Positions 16,249 to 26,101 are shown, numbered from the stretch's first letter. The stretch is 64,000 nucleotides of DNA from Blastococcus sp. TF02-09 (GCF_003319105.1 NZ_QOHH01000008.1:1-64000); one strand, 5' to 3'. Notes: a model not told the origin generated them from the letters alone. Translations and numbers: made by a program.

Positions 16249-18014
16249 GGGACCGCCCGATGACCTCCCGGCTCGCCGGTCACCGGCGCCGGACGGCCTC
16301 CACGCCGGCCATGACCGACCGGTCGTGGCGGGAACCCTCCGAGCACCAGCGGCAGGGCATGCAGTCCGACGTCGTCCTGGACATGGGGTGGGGCCGGCTG
16401 GTCATGGGCCAGACGTTCTCCGACCTGACCGGCATCGTCCAGGCGCTGCGGGCGGAGGAGACCGGCGAGCGGGACATCTGCATCTACCCGCGGGACCCGC
16501 ACGTGCTGGTGGGCCTGGCGCCCGACGAGCTGTTCATCGACCCCAGCTACACCTACCGGCTGGACCTGCACCGCTACCGGCCGCGGCCCGAGCTCATCCG
16601 GGACGTCTTCGTGCGCACCGCGACCTCGCGCACGGACATGGAGGCGATCAACGGGATCTACGCCCGCAACGGCATGGTGCTCGGCGAGCCCGACCTCATG
16701 TGGGCCAACCACCGCACCCGGGCCTTCACCTACCTGGTGGCCGAGGACCAGCGCACCGGCAAGATCATCGGCACGGTCACCGGAGTCGACCACGCGCTGG
16801 CCTTCGACGACCCCGAAGCCGGCACGAGCCTCTGGTGCCTCGCGGTGCACAACCAGGACGCCCCGCCCGGCACCGGCGAGGCGCTGGTACGGGTGCTCGC
16901 CGAGCGCTACGTCGGCCGGGGCCGGGCCTATCTCGACCTCTCGGTGATGCACGACAACCAGGGCGCCATCCGGCTGTACCGCAAGCTCGGATTCTCCCGC
17001 GTGTCCGCCGTGTGCGTGAAGCGGAAGAACCCGATCAACACGCCGCTGTTCGCCGCCCGCCCGCCGGGCCTCGCGGAGCTCAACCCCTACGCCCTGATCA
17101 TCGCCGAGGAGGCGCTGCGGCGGGGCATCCGCGTGGAGGTGACCGACGCGGAGTGGGGCGAGATGCGGCTGTCGGTCGGGGGTCGGACGGTCGTCACCCG
17201 CGAGTCGCTGTCGGAGTTCACCACGGCCGTGGCCATGAGCCGCTGCGACGACAAGCGCGTCACCCGCCGGATCATGGAGCGTGCCGGGGTGCGGGTCGCC
17301 CGGGGCGTGCGGGCCGGCGCGGGCGAGCTGGACGACGCGCTGGCGCTGGTGGCCGAGGTCGGCTCCGTAGTGGTCAAGCCCGCCCGCGGGGAGCAGGGCC
17401 GCGGCATCACCGTGGGCGTGCAGGACGAGGCCGCACTGCAGCGCGCGGTCGACCTGGCGTTGCAGTTCTGCCCCGACGTCCTGGTCGAGGAGCTCGTGCC
17501 CGGGCAGGACCTGCGGGTGCTGGTCATCGACCGGGCGGTGGTCGCCGCCGCCGTCCGCCGTCCCGCCGAGGTCATCGGCGACGGGCGGCTGCCGGTCAGC
17601 GACCTCATCCGCGCGACCAGCAGGCGCCGCGAGCGGGCCACCGGCGGGGAGTCCCGGATACCGATGGACGCGACGACCGAGGAGGTCGTGGCCGACGCCG
17701 GCTACGCCATGGACGACGTCCCCCCGAACGGCGAGCGCATCCAGGTGCGGCGGACGGCGAACCTGCACACCGGGGGGACGATCGAGGACGTCACCGCCCA
17801 GCTCCACCCGGAGGTCGCCGCGGCCGCCGTCCGGGCCGCCGAGGCGCTGGACATCCCGGTGACCGGCATCGACTTCCTCGTGCCCGACGTGGCGGGCCGC
17901 GACTACGTGTTCATCGAGGCCAACGAGCGGCCGGGGCTGGCCAACCACGAGCCCCAGCCGACCGTCGAGCGCTTCGTGGACCTGCTCTTCCCCGAGACCC
18001 GCCAGAGACGCTGA
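16245..18014 (+). CDS. ngg: N-acetylglutaminylglutamine synthetase (GNAT + ATP-grasp fusion)
   Basis: The protein of about 589 residues joins an N-terminal GNAT acetyltransferase domain (about 110-265, with YLDLSVMHDNQGAIRLYRKL) to a C-terminal ATP-grasp ligase domain (about 290-585, with VVKPARGEQGRGITVGV, FCPDVLVEELVPGQDLRVLV and YVFIEANERPG). In the known NAGGN pathway of Sinorhizobium meliloti this fusion acetylates glutamine and joins a second glutamine, and AsnO then adds the amide. ATG 16245 overlaps the asnO stop; ATG 16260 is an alternative. A perfect hairpin follows the stop. The third, peptidase-like gene often linked to this pathway is absent. Confidence 0.88.
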   Translation: MRDRPMTSRLAGHRRRTASTPAMTDRSWREPSEHQRQGMQSDVVLDMGWGRLVMGQTFSDLTGIVQALRAEETGERDICIYPRDPHVLVGLAPDELFIDPSYTYRLDLHRYRPRPELIRDVFVRTATSRTDMEAINGIYARNGMVLGEPDLMWANHRTRAFTYLVAEDQRTGKIIGTVTGVDHALAFDDPEAGTSLWCLAVHNQDAPPGTGEALVRVLAERYVGRGRAYLDLSVMHDNQGAIRLYRKLGFSRVSAVCVKRKNPINTPLFAARPPGLAELNPYALIIAEEALRRGIRVEVTDAEWGEMRLSVGGRTVVTRESLSEFTTAVAMSRCDDKRVTRRIMERAGVRVARGVRAGAGELDDALALVAEVGSVVVKPARGEQGRGITVGVQDEAALQRAVDLALQFCPDVLVEELVPGQDLRVLVIDRAVVAAAVRRPAEVIGDGRLPVSDLIRATSRRRERATGGESRIPMDATTEEVVADAGYAMDDVPPNGERIQVRRTANLHTGGTIEDVTAQLHPEVAAAAVRAAEALDIPVTGIDFLVPDVAGRDYVFIEANERPGLANHEPQPTVERFVDLLFPETRQRR

Positions 18015-18022
18015 GCTCTGAA

Positions 18023-18049
18023 GCTGGGATCAGGTGACCTGATCCCAGC
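18023..18049. terminator. Perfect hairpin terminator between ngg and the convergent racemase gene
   Basis: GCTGGGATCAGGT pairs perfectly with ACCTGATCCCAGC (13-base arms, one base between them). It lies eight bases after the ngg stop and between two convergent genes, so it may act in both directions. No T-run follows. Confidence 0.65.
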
Positions 18050-18069
18050 GCGTCCAACCTCACGGTGCA

Positions 18070-18106
18070 CGGTGAGGGAGGACGCGCTGCGGTGAGGGAG
18101 GACGCG
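18070..18106. repeat. Tandem direct repeat (two copies, 20-base period)
   Basis: CGGTGAGGGAGGACGCG occurs at 18070-18086 and again at 18090-18106, just beyond the stop of the minus-strand racemase gene. Its purpose is unknown; it may be a small slippage duplication. Confidence 0.6.
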
Positions 18107-18107
18107 A

Positions 18108-19193
18108 TCAGAGGCCGAGCTCGGCGCGGATCTCGTCGCTGTGCTGGCCGGCCCGGGGCACCGCACCGACCGAGCCGGGCGTGACCGAGAACCGGGGGGC
18201 GACGGCGGGCTGCACCGCGCCGTCCACCTCCACGAACACCTCGCGGGCCCGGTTGTGCTCGTCCGCGGTGGCCTCGACCAGCGACCAGACCGGCGCCACG
18301 CACGCATCGGTGCCGGCGAACACCTGCCACCACTCGTCGCGGGTGCGGCCGGCGAACAGCTCGGTGAACCGCTCGCGCAGGGCGGGCCACTGGTCGGGCC
18401 GGTTGCGGTCGGGGAAGGTCTCGTCGCCGGCCACGCCCAGGCCCTGGAGCAGCGCGGCGTAGAACTGCGGCTCGAGCGCGCCGACGGCGAGGAACTGCCC
18501 GTCGGCGCAGCGGTAGACGTCGTAGAACGGCGCCCCGGTGTCCAGCAGGTTCGCCCCGCGCCGGTCCTGCCAGGCCCCGGTGGAGAGCATCCCGTGGATC
18601 ATCGTGGTGAGGACGGCGGTGCCGTCGACGATCGCGGCGTCCACCACCTGGCCCTGTCCCGTCGAGCGGGCGTGCAGCAGCGCGGCCAGGGCGCCGAGGG
18701 CGAGGAACACTCCCCCGCCGCCGAAGTCGCCCAGCAGGTTCATCGGCGGCGCCGGGCGCTCGTCCGGGCGGCCGCTGGCCCCCAGGGCGCCGGTCAGCGC
18801 GATGTAGCCGATGTCGTGCCCGGCGCTGTGCGAGAGCGGACCGGTCTGCCCCCAGCCGGTCATCCGGCCGTAGACCAGCGCTGGGTTCTCGCCCAGCAGT
18901 TCGTCGGGCCCGAGTCCGAGCCGCTCCATGACGCCGGGCCGGAAGCCCTCGAGCAGGACGTCGGCGCGGCGCACCAGCGCCCGCACCACCTCGACGTCGG
19001 CGGGGTCCTTGAGGTCCAGCGCGATGGAGCGCTTGCCGCGGTCCAGCAGCGACGTCGCCCCGAGGCCACCACCGCCGCCGCGCCGGTCGATGCGGACGAC
19101 GTCGGCGCCGAGGTCGGCCAGGAGCATGCCGCAGAAGGGCCCCGGCCCCAGGCCCGCGAACTCGACGACACGCACTCCCGAGAGCGGACCCAC
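18108..19193 (-). CDS. Alpha-methylacyl-CoA racemase (CaiB/BaiF family)
   Basis: The 361-residue class III CoA-transferase-fold protein keeps the residues used by the mycobacterial racemase MCR at the same numbers: His126 (in GHDIGY), Asp156 (in LLGDFGGGG) and Glu241 (in GALEPQF). It lacks the CoA-transferase aspartate pattern of formyl-CoA transferases. It should interconvert 2R and 2S methylacyl-CoA thioesters, feeding branched-chain fatty acid or sterol side-chain beta-oxidation. The GTG start at 19193 has GAGGAGA just upstream. It is monocistronic and divergent from the crcB pair. Confidence 0.9.
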   Translation of the reverse strand: MGPLSGVRVVEFAGLGPGPFCGMLLADLGADVVRIDRRGGGGGLGATSLLDRGKRSIALDLKDPADVEVVRALVRRADVLLEGFRPGVMERLGLGPDELLGENPALVYGRMTGWGQTGPLSHSAGHDIGYIALTGALGASGRPDERPAPPMNLLGDFGGGGVFLALGALAALLHARSTGQGQVVDAAIVDGTAVLTTMIHGMLSTGAWQDRRGANLLDTGAPFYDVYRCADGQFLAVGALEPQFYAALLQGLGVAGDETFPDRNRPDQWPALRERFTELFAGRTRDEWWQVFAGTDACVAPVWSLVEATADEHNRAREVFVEVDGAVQPAVAPRFSVTPGSVGAVPRAGQHSDEIRAELGL

Positions 19194-19283
19194 GGTTTCT
19201 CCTCTGCTGCCGGGGCCACGCCGTCGTGCGCCCTCGCCGATGGCATGCTGCCCGATGTCACCGGCGGCGGACAGGGGGCGGCT

Positions 19284-19670
19284 GTGATCGGGTACGTCGC
19301 CGCGGCGCTGGGCGGTGCGCTGGGCGCGCTCGCTCGCTGGGGCGTGACCGAGGCGCTCCCCTCCGATCCCGGGGCCTGGCCCTGGGCGACCCTGCTGGTC
19401 AACCTCTCCGGCTGCCTGGCCCTGGGGCTGGTGCTCGGCCTGGTCCTCCCCCGGCATCCCGGCTCCGCGTGGCTGCGGCCGTTCCTGGCCACCGGGGTGC
19501 TCGGCGGCTACACGACGTACTCGGCCTTCGCCGTGGAGACCGTCCAGCTCGGCGAGGCGGGCCGCCCGGGCGCCGCGCTCGGCTACGTCCTCGCCTCGGT
19601 CGCCGGCGGCGTCGCCGCGTCGGCGGCCGGCCTGCGCGCCCGACGCGCCGCGGGGGAACCTGCGTCGTGA
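19284..19670 (+). CDS. crcB: Fluoride exporter subunit (CrcB/FluC)
   Basis: This 128-residue protein with four hydrophobic segments shows the FluC motifs: GGALGALARW near the start, NLSGCLALG (the NxxG segment) and GGYTTYSAF (the GxTTxS signature lining the pore). FluC proteins are dual-topology or heterodimeric channels that expel fluoride. GTG 19284 is preceded by AGGGGG; an in-frame ATG at 19245 is an alternative. The stop overlaps the second crcB gene (GTGA at 19667), as is common for heterodimeric pairs in Gram-positives. Confidence 0.92.
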   Translation: MIGYVAAALGGALGALARWGVTEALPSDPGAWPWATLLVNLSGCLALGLVLGLVLPRHPGSAWLRPFLATGVLGGYTTYSAFAVETVQLGEAGRPGAALGYVLASVAGGVAASAAGLRARRAAGEPAS

Positions 19671-20026
19671 CGCCGCTGCTCGTGGTCCTCGGCGCGATGG
19701 CCGGCGCGCCGCTGCGGCTGTTCGCCGAGCGCCTGGCGGTCTCCCGCCGGGGCGCCGGGTCGGTCGCCGGGACCCTGGCGGTCAACGTCGCCGGCAGCGC
19801 CCTGCTGGGCCTCCTGCTGGGGCTGGCCGGCGTGCCCGCCTGGGGAACGGCCCTGCTCGGCACCGGCTTCTGCGGCGCGCTCACGACCTTCTCCACGCTC
19901 GGGGCGGAGCTCGTCCGGCTCGCCGAGCAGGGCGACCGCGGGCCGGCGGCGGCCTACCTGGGGGGCACCGTGGTGCTCGGCATCGGCGCCGCCGCGACCG
20001 CCTACGGGGCCGCCGGCCTGCTGTGA
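19667..20026 (+). CDS. crcB: Fluoride exporter subunit (CrcB/FluC), second paralogue
   Basis: The 119-residue partner of the preceding gene has AGAPLRLFAERL, NVAGSALLG and GFCGALTTFSTLG, again with four membrane segments. Its coupled start (GTG overlapping the upstream stop) suggests both halves are made in equal amounts for a heterodimer with opposite insertion. Fluoride resistance is unrelated to the neighbouring osmolyte genes; otsA follows 30 bases later in the same direction. Confidence 0.92.
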   Translation: MTPLLVVLGAMAGAPLRLFAERLAVSRRGAGSVAGTLAVNVAGSALLGLLLGLAGVPAWGTALLGTGFCGALTTFSTLGAELVRLAEQGDRGPAAAYLGGTVVLGIGAAATAYGAAGLL

Positions 20027-20056
20027 CGCGCGTGCTTGGGTAGGGTTCGTCCCGGT

Positions 20057-21478
20057 ATGACGGGTGGCACAGAGAACGAGACCGGGGCCGAGAGCCCTGT
20101 GGTCGTGGTGGCCAACCGGCTGCCGGTGGACCAGGTCACCGACCCCGACGGCACGACGCGCTGGCAGCGCAGCCCGGGTGGGCTGGTCACGGCGCTCGAG
20201 CCCTTCGTCGCGGGCCGCGGAGGCGCCTGGGTCGGCTGGTCGGGCTCCGCGGGCGAGGCGCCCGAGCCGTTCGAGTCCGGCGGCATGTCCCTGGTCCCGA
20301 TCCCCCTCAGCGAGGAGGAGGTGGACCGCTACTACGAGGGCATGTCCAACGCCTCGCTCTGGCCGCTGTACCACGACGTGGTCGAGAAGCCCGAGTACCA
20401 CCGCACCTGGTGGGACACCTACGTGCAGGTCAACAAGCGGTTCGCGGACCGGGCCGCCGAGGTGGCCGCCGAGGGCGCGATCGTCTGGGTGCACGACTAC
20501 CAGCTGCAGCTGGTGCCGGCGATGCTGCGCCAGCGCCGCCCGGACCTGACCATCGGCTTCTTCCTGCACATCCCGTTCCCGCCGTACGAGCTGTTCACCC
20601 AGCTGCCCTGGCGCTCGGCGATCGTCGAGGGGCTGCTCGGCGCGGACCTGGTCGGCTTCCAGCTGCCCAGCGCCGCGAGCAACTTCGTGCAGCTGGCCCG
20701 CCGGCTGCACGACCTGCCCACCCGCAAGGACGTCATCCAGTACGACGGGCGGACGGTGACCGCCCGCGCCTTCCCCATCTCGATCGACACCGCGGCCTTC
20801 GACCAGCTGGCCGACTCCCCCGAGGTGGTCGCGCGGGCCGCGGAGATCCGCAAGGAGCTGGGCGACCCCGACAAGATCATCCTCGGCGTCGACCGGCTGG
20901 ACTACACCAAGGGCATCGGGGTCCGGCTCAACGCCTTCCAGGAGCTGCTGGAGGACGGCGTCGTCGAGGCCCCGTCCACCGTGTTCGTGCAGGTCGCCAC
21001 CCCCAGCCGCGAGCGCGTGGAGCACTACGTGCACATGCGGGAGACCATCGAGCAGCAGGTCGGCCACATCAACGGCGTCTTCGGCTCGCTGGGTGGCCCT
21101 GCCGTCCAGTACATCAACCAGTCGGTCCCGCGCGAGGAGCTGGCGGCGCTGTACCGGGCCGCCGACGTCATGCTCGTGACGCCGTACCGCGACGGGATGA
21201 ACCTGGTGGCCAAGGAGTACGTCGCCGCCCGCGGCGATCTCGGTGGGGCCCTCGTGCTGTCGGAGTTCGCGGGCGCCGCCGCCGAGCTCAAGCAGGCCTT
21301 CCTGGTCAACCCGCACGACATCGCCGGGGTCAAGAGCCAGCTGCTGCGCGCCCTGCGCATGGATCCCGCCGAGGGCGCCAAGCGGATGCGTGCGATGCGC
21401 CGCCACCTGGCCAAGAACGACCTGGACCACTGGGCCGGCTCGTTCTTCAGCGCGCTGAACGACCAGGCCTCCGGGTAG
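20057..21478 (+). CDS. otsA: Alpha,alpha-trehalose-phosphate synthase (UDP-forming)
   Basis: The 473-residue GT20 glycosyltransferase has [11 protein letters not shown] at the N-terminus, [24 protein letters not shown] (donor-site residues) and [13 protein letters not shown] near the end. It makes trehalose-6-phosphate from a nucleotide-glucose and glucose-6-phosphate in the cytoplasm. ATG 20057 is the first suitable start. otsB follows after five bases, so the complete OtsAB route is encoded. Together with the NAGGN genes upstream it points to osmotic or drying stress protection. Confidence 0.95.
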   Translation: MTGGTENETGAESPVVVVANRLPVDQVTDPDGTTRWQRSPGGLVTALEPFVAGRGGAWVGWSGSAGEAPEPFESGGMSLVPIPLSEEEVDRYYEGMSNASLWPLYHDVVEKPEYHRTWWDTYVQVNKRFADRAAEVAAEGAIVWVHDYQLQLVPAMLRQRRPDLTIGFFLHIPFPPYELFTQLPWRSAIVEGLLGADLVGFQLPSAASNFVQLARRLHDLPTRKDVIQYDGRTVTARAFPISIDTAAFDQLADSPEVVARAAEIRKELGDPDKIILGVDRLDYTKGIGVRLNAFQELLEDGVVEAPSTVFVQVATPSRERVEHYVHMRETIEQQVGHINGVFGSLGGPAVQYINQSVPREELAALYRAADVMLVTPYRDGMNLVAKEYVAARGDLGGALVLSEFAGAAAELKQAFLVNPHDIAGVKSQLLRALRMDPAEGAKRMRAMRRHLAKNDLDHWAGSFFSALNDQASG

Positions 21479-21483
21479 CCGGG

Positions 21484-22227
21484 ATGGGTGCACCGCCCGC
21501 CGACCTGGGTGCGGCGCTCGCCGCGCTGGTCCTGCGGGGGCCGCTGCTGGTCGCCAGCGACTACGACGGCGTGCTCGCCCCGCTGACCGACGTGCCGTCG
21601 GAGGCGTCGCCCGAGCCGGGGGTCGCCGAGGTGCTGGGGCGGCTCGCCGCCGTCCCCGGGGTGACGGTCGCGCTGGTGAGCGGGCGCGGCCTGGCCGACC
21701 TGCAGGCCACCAGTGGGTTCACCGGGAACCTGCGCTGGATCGGCAGCCACGGCGCGGAGTTCGGCGGCCCGCTGACCGGTGACCTCGCCGGCCGGCGGGA
21801 TGCACTCGTCGCCCGGCTGGAGCCGCTCGTCGCCGGCACGCCGGGGGCGCGCCTGGAGATCAAGCCGGCGAGCGTGGCGGTGCACGTGCGGCAGGTCCCG
21901 GACCGTCCGGCGGCCGCGGCCTTGCTCGAGCGTTCCCGTGCGGCGGTCGATCCGTCACTGACGATGAAGCCGGGCAAGGACGTGTTCGAGGTGGCGGTCA
22001 CCGATGCCGACAAGGGGTCGGCGGTGCGCCGCCTCGCGGGCGAGATCGGCGCGCGGGGCGTGCTCTACCTCGGCGACGACGTCACCGACGAGGACGTCTT
22101 CCGCGTGCTCGACGGGGACGACGTCGGCGTGAAGGTCGGTGCGGGCGAGACCGCGGCCGCGTACCGGGTGGCCGATCCGCCCGCCGTCCGGGCCCTCCTG
22201 GAGCACCTGGCCGACCTGCTCTCCTGA
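21484..22227 (+). CDS. otsB: Trehalose-6-phosphate phosphatase
   Basis: This 247-residue HAD-superfamily phosphatase has motif I SDYDGVLAPLTD (nucleophile and acid aspartates, near residues 25-27), SGRGLADLQ, the substrate-specific SHGAEF, MKPGKDVFEV and motif IV YLGDDVTDEDVF. It dephosphorylates trehalose-6-phosphate made by the preceding enzyme. ATG 21484 follows the otsA stop closely, so the genes are co-transcribed. Confidence 0.94.
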   Translation: MGAPPADLGAALAALVLRGPLLVASDYDGVLAPLTDVPSEASPEPGVAEVLGRLAAVPGVTVALVSGRGLADLQATSGFTGNLRWIGSHGAEFGGPLTGDLAGRRDALVARLEPLVAGTPGARLEIKPASVAVHVRQVPDRPAAAALLERSRAAVDPSLTMKPGKDVFEVAVTDADKGSAVRRLAGEIGARGVLYLGDDVTDEDVFRVLDGDDVGVKVGAGETAAAYRVADPPAVRALLEHLADLLS

Positions 22228-22296
22228 GGTCCGGTCGCGACGTGTCGGTTCCGTCGCCGTCGTGACTTTCGTCCCGGGTGCCCGGTGACCTGTTCC

Positions 22297-22313
22297 CGGA
22301 ATCGACAATTCCG
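22297..22313. promoter_or_regulatory. Dyad CGGAAT-N5-ATTCCG in the otsB-receptor spacer
   Basis: The arms CGGAAT (22297-22302) and ATTCCG (22308-22313) are perfect inverted copies separated by CGACA. The spacer 22228-22540 otherwise holds no gene. The dyad could be an operator for the first receptor gene 230 bases downstream or a weak terminator for otsB. Confidence 0.35.
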
Positions 22314-22386
22314 CGTCCCGGACACAGGCGACCTGCGCATTCGCCGGCGTCCCGCGGAATGGTGGACGAGTCGTACCGGCCGCGGT

Positions 22387-22394
22387 GTCGACAA
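22387..22394 (+). promoter_or_regulatory. GTCGACAA element in the leader of chemoreceptor 1
   Basis: GTCGACAA lies 154 bases before the first receptor start. The same octamer occurs in the leaders of receptors 2, 4 and 5 and of cheB, with GTCGAC variants before receptors 3 and 6. It partly resembles the -10 region of sigma-28-type promoters (GCCGATAA), but no matching -35 was found, so it could instead be an activator site. Confidence 0.4.
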
Positions 22395-22540
22395 GCGGGT
22401 CGTGTGCGCGGGGTGACCCCGTCCACACATCACGTTTGTGCCGTTCCGGAAACAGGTGCGGACCTTTTCCATGGTGGAGCCACAACACTTCCGTCGTCCT
22501 GCTCGGTCGTCCGGGCCACTTCCCTTCCTCCGGAGTCCCC

Positions 22541-24145
22541 GTGGCATCCACCCCCGCTCCCCTCACCGCCCCCCGCACCGGCTGGTTCGCCAACCGCCCG
22601 CTGGCGGTCAAGTTCGGCGTCCTCATCGGCGTCGTCGTCCTCGCCTTCGGCGGGCTGCTGACCGCCGTGCTGGTCGGCACCGCCTCGGTCCGGGACGCGA
22701 ACGCCGCGCTCCAGAACCTCGGCGAGGCCGAGGTGCTCGTGCTGCAGCTCGACACCCGTGCCAGCGAGCTGAAGGTGGACGGCTTCAAGACCATCACCCG
22801 GGAGAACCCGGCCGACCAGCTGCCGGAGCTCGCCGACGACATCGCCACCCCCGAAGCGATGCTGGCCGAGCTGGCCACGGTCCCCCTCGAGGGTGTCGCC
22901 GCCGAGGCGGTGAGCGGGTTGTCCGACGCCTTCGGCGCCTACACCACGGCGATCTCCGCCTTCGTGGACCTCGCGGTGGCCGACCCGGTGGCCATGCGGC
23001 TCCGCTGGGAGGAGATCCAGGCCGCCAACGACCTGTCCGACGGTGCCGTCAGCGAGGCGAAGGACGCTCTCGCCGCCGAGAGCACCCGCGCCCAGGTGCG
23101 GCTGGACGACGCCATCGCCCTCTCGCAGCAGGTGAGCCTGGTCGTCGCCGTCGTCGGCCTGGGGGTCGTCCTGGTGATCGCCCGGATGACGATGCGCTCG
23201 GTGACCCGGCCGGTCCAGGCCGTCAAGCGCTCGCTGCAGGCGCTCGCCGACGGCGACCTCACCGTCGCCACCGGCATCACCGCGCGGGACGAGGTCGGCC
23301 AGATGGCCGCCGCGCTCGACGCCGCGCAGGAGAACCTGCGCGTGGTCATGGCCGGTGTCGCCTCGTCGGCGCGCGCCGTCGCCTCCTCCTCGGAGGAGCT
23401 GAGCGCCAACTCCGCGCAGATCTCGGCCTCCGCCGAGGAGACCTCGGCCCAGGGCGGGGTCGTCGCCGCGGCCGCCGAGGAGGTGTCCCGCAGCGTCGAG
23501 ACCGTCGCCGCCGGTGCCGAGCAGATGGGCGCCTCCATCCGGGAGATCGCGTCGAACGCGGCGGAGGCCAGCGAGGTCGCCAGCCGGGCCGTCGCCGCGG
23601 CCGCGACCACCAAGGCCACCGTCGACAAGCTGGGCGAGTCCTCGATCGAGATCGGCAACGTCGTGAAGGTGATCACCAGCATCGCGGAGCAGACCAACCT
23701 GCTGGCGCTCAACGCCACCATCGAGGCGGCGCGGGCCGGCGAGGCGGGCAAGGGCTTCGCCGTCGTCGCCAACGAGGTCAAGGAACTGGCGCAGGAGACC
23801 GCGAAGGCCACGGAGGACATCGCCCAGCGCGTGTTGGCGATCCAGGGCGACACCACCGCGGCCGTCTCCGCCATCGACGAGATCTCCACGATCGTCGCGC
23901 AGATCTCCGACCGGCAGACCACCATCGCCAGCGCCGTGGAGGAGCAGACCGCCACGACCAGCGAGATGTCCCGCTCGGTCCAGGAGGCAGCCAACGGGAC
24001 CGGCGAGATCGCCACGAACATCACCGGGGTCTCGTCGGCCGCGGAGTCGACCACGCAGGCGCTGACCCAGACCCGCACCGCCGTCGACGAGCTGTCGCGC
24101 ATGGCGGCCGATCTGCGCACCACGGTGGGCCGGTTCACCTATTGA
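22541..24145 (+). CDS. Methyl-accepting chemotaxis protein 1
   Basis: The 534-residue receptor has TM1 at about 26-48, a periplasmic helical ligand region of about 145 residues, and TM2 at about 196-216. A HAMP domain with the usual proline follows ([13 protein letters not shown]), and then a cytoplasmic signalling domain. The hairpin tip is [20 protein letters not shown], where CheA and CheW bind. The C-terminus is VGRFTY, with no CheR-tethering NWETF. GTG 22541 is preceded by CCGGAG and is the natural start. It is monocistronic, with a hairpin after the stop, and is first of six tandem receptors. Ligand unknown. Confidence 0.92.
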   Translation: MASTPAPLTAPRTGWFANRPLAVKFGVLIGVVVLAFGGLLTAVLVGTASVRDANAALQNLGEAEVLVLQLDTRASELKVDGFKTITRENPADQLPELADDIATPEAMLAELATVPLEGVAAEAVSGLSDAFGAYTTAISAFVDLAVADPVAMRLRWEEIQAANDLSDGAVSEAKDALAAESTRAQVRLDDAIALSQQVSLVVAVVGLGVVLVIARMTMRSVTRPVQAVKRSLQALADGDLTVATGITARDEVGQMAAALDAAQENLRVVMAGVASSARAVASSSEELSANSAQISASAEETSAQGGVVAAAAEEVSRSVETVAAGAEQMGASIREIASNAAEASEVASRAVAAAATTKATVDKLGESSIEIGNVVKVITSIAEQTNLLALNATIEAARAGEAGKGFAVVANEVKELAQETAKATEDIAQRVLAIQGDTTAAVSAIDEISTIVAQISDRQTTIASAVEEQTATTSEMSRSVQEAANGTGEIATNITGVSSAAESTTQALTQTRTAVDELSRMAADLRTTVGRFTY

Positions 24146-24165
24146 CCCGCTCGCACGTCCCCGGC

Positions 24166-24204
24166 CGGGCCGGGTGGTGACCTCCGCGGTCGCCACTCGG
24201 CCCG
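24166..24204 (+). terminator. Hairpin after chemoreceptor 1
   Basis: Seventeen-base arms (24166-24182 and 24188-24204) pair with two G:T wobbles around a five-base loop. The position 20 bases after the receptor stop suggests termination. Confidence 0.6.
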
Positions 24205-24242
24205 CGGCATTCTCATCCCGGCCGACCGTCATCTCTCAGGAA

Positions 24243-24259
24243 GTCGACAAAACGCCATT
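24243..24259 (-). promoter_or_regulatory. AATG-N7-GTCGAC element in the leader of chemoreceptor 2
   Basis: On the minus strand this reads AATG, seven bases, GTCGAC. On the plus strand it is GTCGACAA followed by CATT at the fixed distance. The same AATG-N7-GTCGAC arrangement occurs before receptors 3, 5 and 6, in either orientation. It lies about 160-176 bases before the receptor start. Confidence 0.4.
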
Positions 24260-24418
24260 CCCGGTGCAGTGACGAACAATCCGAAACGGCATGTTCCGAC
24301 ACGCGACGCCCCGCTCTTCGAATGGCGTCCGTGCCCGCCTACCGTTCGCTCCAGCACGGATGGGACTCCTGAGAAAGGGGGTCGTGCCGGACAACCGCAC
24401 CTCAGGAGCAATTTCGAC

Positions 24419-26044
24419 ATGAGCACGTTCTCCCTCTCCAACATGTGCGTCGGCCGGCGGCTCGGTCTGGCCTTCGGGGCCGTGGGGGCCCTGGTGGTCG
24501 TCAGCGCCGGCGCCGGTCTGGCCGCCGTCGGCGAGCAGCGCGACCTCGCCCACGACCTCGGCGCCGCCGACAGCGTGGTCCAGGAGGCAGAGAGCGCGCG
24601 CTTCCAGATCGCCGACGTGAGCGGCTGGCAGGGCCTCGTCATGGCCGACGTCGCCGCGTTCGGCCCCGCGGTCGGGCTGGCGCCGGACGCCTACAACCGC
24701 TCCGGCATGCTCGAGAGCAAGAACGCCGTCTACGAGTGGCTGGCCGGGGTGGACACCTCGGTGATGGACGCCGACGAGCAGGAGGCCTGGAGCGAGCTCC
24801 AGCCCGCGTGGGACCACTACTTCGCCATGGACGACGAGGTGGTGAGCTGGGTCGCCGACGGGTCCGACCAGGGCTACCGCGCGGCGGTCGAGAGCATCAA
24901 CGGCGGGGACGCCGGCGAGGGCTACGGCGTCATCCTCGACATCGCCGACCGGGTGCAGGCGTCGGCGGAGGAGCGCCGGGCCGGGCTGGTCGCCGAGCAG
25001 GAGGACGCCCAGCGGCGGGCGACGCTGCTGCTGAGCGTCGTGGGCGGGATGGCGGTCCTGCTGGCCGCGATCCTCGCCGTCGCGGCGGTCTCGCGCTCCG
25101 TCGTGCGGCCCCTCCGGCGGGTGCAGGCCTCGCTGGACGCGGCCGGTCGCGGTGACCTGACCGTCGCGTCCGGGGTGGACCGGCACGACGAGATCGGCGA
25201 GATGGCCGCCTCGCTGTCCGCGATGCAGCAGAGCCTGCGGGGGGTGCTGTCGTCGGTGGTCGCCTCGGCGGATGCGGTCGCCGCGTCGTCGGAGGAGCTG
25301 TCGGCGTCGTCGGCGCAGATCGCCGCGTCGGCGGGGGAGACGTCGGCGCAGTCCGGTGTGGTCGCCGGTGCCGCCGAGGAGGTCTCCCGGAACGTGCAGA
25401 CCGTCGCCGCCGGTGCGGAGGAGATGGGTGCCTCCATCCGCGAGATCGCCTCGAACGCCGCCGAGGCGTCGCAGGTCGCGGCCCGGGCCGTCACCGCCGC
25501 GGAGACGACGACGGCGACGGTGGCGAAGCTGGGCGAGTCGAGTGCGGAGATCGGCAACGTGGTGAAGGTGATCACGAGCATCGCCGAGCAGACGAATCTG
25601 CTGGCGCTCAACGCCACGATCGAGGCGGCACGGGCCGGCGAGGCCGGTAAGGGCTTCGCCGTCGTCGCCAACGAGGTCAAGGAGCTGGCCCAGGAGACGG
25701 CCAAGGCGACCGAGGACATCGCCCGCCGGGTGCAGAGCATCCAGGGCGACACCGGTGCGGCGGTGACCGCGATCGAGGAGATCAGCGCGATCGTCAGCCA
25801 GATCTCCGACCGGCAGACCACCATCGCCAGCGCGGTGGAGGAGCAGACGGCGACGACGAGCGAGATGTCGCGCTCGGTGCAGGAGGCGGCCGCGGGCTCG
25901 GGTCAGATCGCGGAGAACATCACCGGCGTCTCCACCGCCGCGGAGTCCACCACGCAGGCGCTGGGCCAGACGCGTACCGCGGTCGACGAGCTGTCCCGCA
26001 TGGCCGCCGACCTGCGCACCACCGTCGGGAGGTTCACCTACTGA
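24419..26044 (+). CDS. Methyl-accepting chemotaxis protein 2
   Basis: This 541-residue receptor has TM1 at about residues 15-37 and a ligand domain (about 38-195) with several Trp residues, including SGWQGLV and YEWLAG. TM2 is near 203-222. HAMP retains the proline ([13 protein letters not shown]), and the signalling domain is nearly identical to those of its neighbours. It ends in VGRFTY. Its ligand region is unlike the other five, so it should sense something different. ATG 24419 with AGGAG ten bases upstream is the start. A 12-base-arm terminator follows. Confidence 0.92.
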   Translation: MSTFSLSNMCVGRRLGLAFGAVGALVVVSAGAGLAAVGEQRDLAHDLGAADSVVQEAESARFQIADVSGWQGLVMADVAAFGPAVGLAPDAYNRSGMLESKNAVYEWLAGVDTSVMDADEQEAWSELQPAWDHYFAMDDEVVSWVADGSDQGYRAAVESINGGDAGEGYGVILDIADRVQASAEERRAGLVAEQEDAQRRATLLLSVVGGMAVLLAAILAVAAVSRSVVRPLRRVQASLDAAGRGDLTVASGVDRHDEIGEMAASLSAMQQSLRGVLSSVVASADAVAASSEELSASSAQIAASAGETSAQSGVVAGAAEEVSRNVQTVAAGAEEMGASIREIASNAAEASQVAARAVTAAETTTATVAKLGESSAEIGNVVKVITSIAEQTNLLALNATIEAARAGEAGKGFAVVANEVKELAQETAKATEDIARRVQSIQGDTGAAVTAIEEISAIVSQISDRQTTIASAVEEQTATTSEMSRSVQEAAAGSGQIAENITGVSTAAESTTQALGQTRTAVDELSRMAADLRTTVGRFTY

Positions 26045-26064
26045 GCACGTCGCTCACCGCTCGC

Positions 26065-26101
26065 ACGGGGCGGCAGTCGGATCACCCGGCTGCCGCCCCG
26101 T
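26065..26101 (+). terminator. Hairpin after chemoreceptor 2
   Basis: ACGGGGCGGCAG (26065-26076) pairs perfectly with CTGCCGCCCCGT (26090-26101), 20 bases after the receptor stop. Beyond it, 26102-26291 holds no convincing gene, only an isolated GTCGAC at 26139 with AATGGCG upstream, similar to the receptor leaders. Confidence 0.7.

Noticed and set aside
19230-19283. Possible fluoride riboswitch before crcB (GATGGCAT resembles the start of the crcB motif)
   Set aside because: The required downstream ACCGC and GATG-CC segments of the pseudoknot could not be placed, and the region is too short before the start codon.
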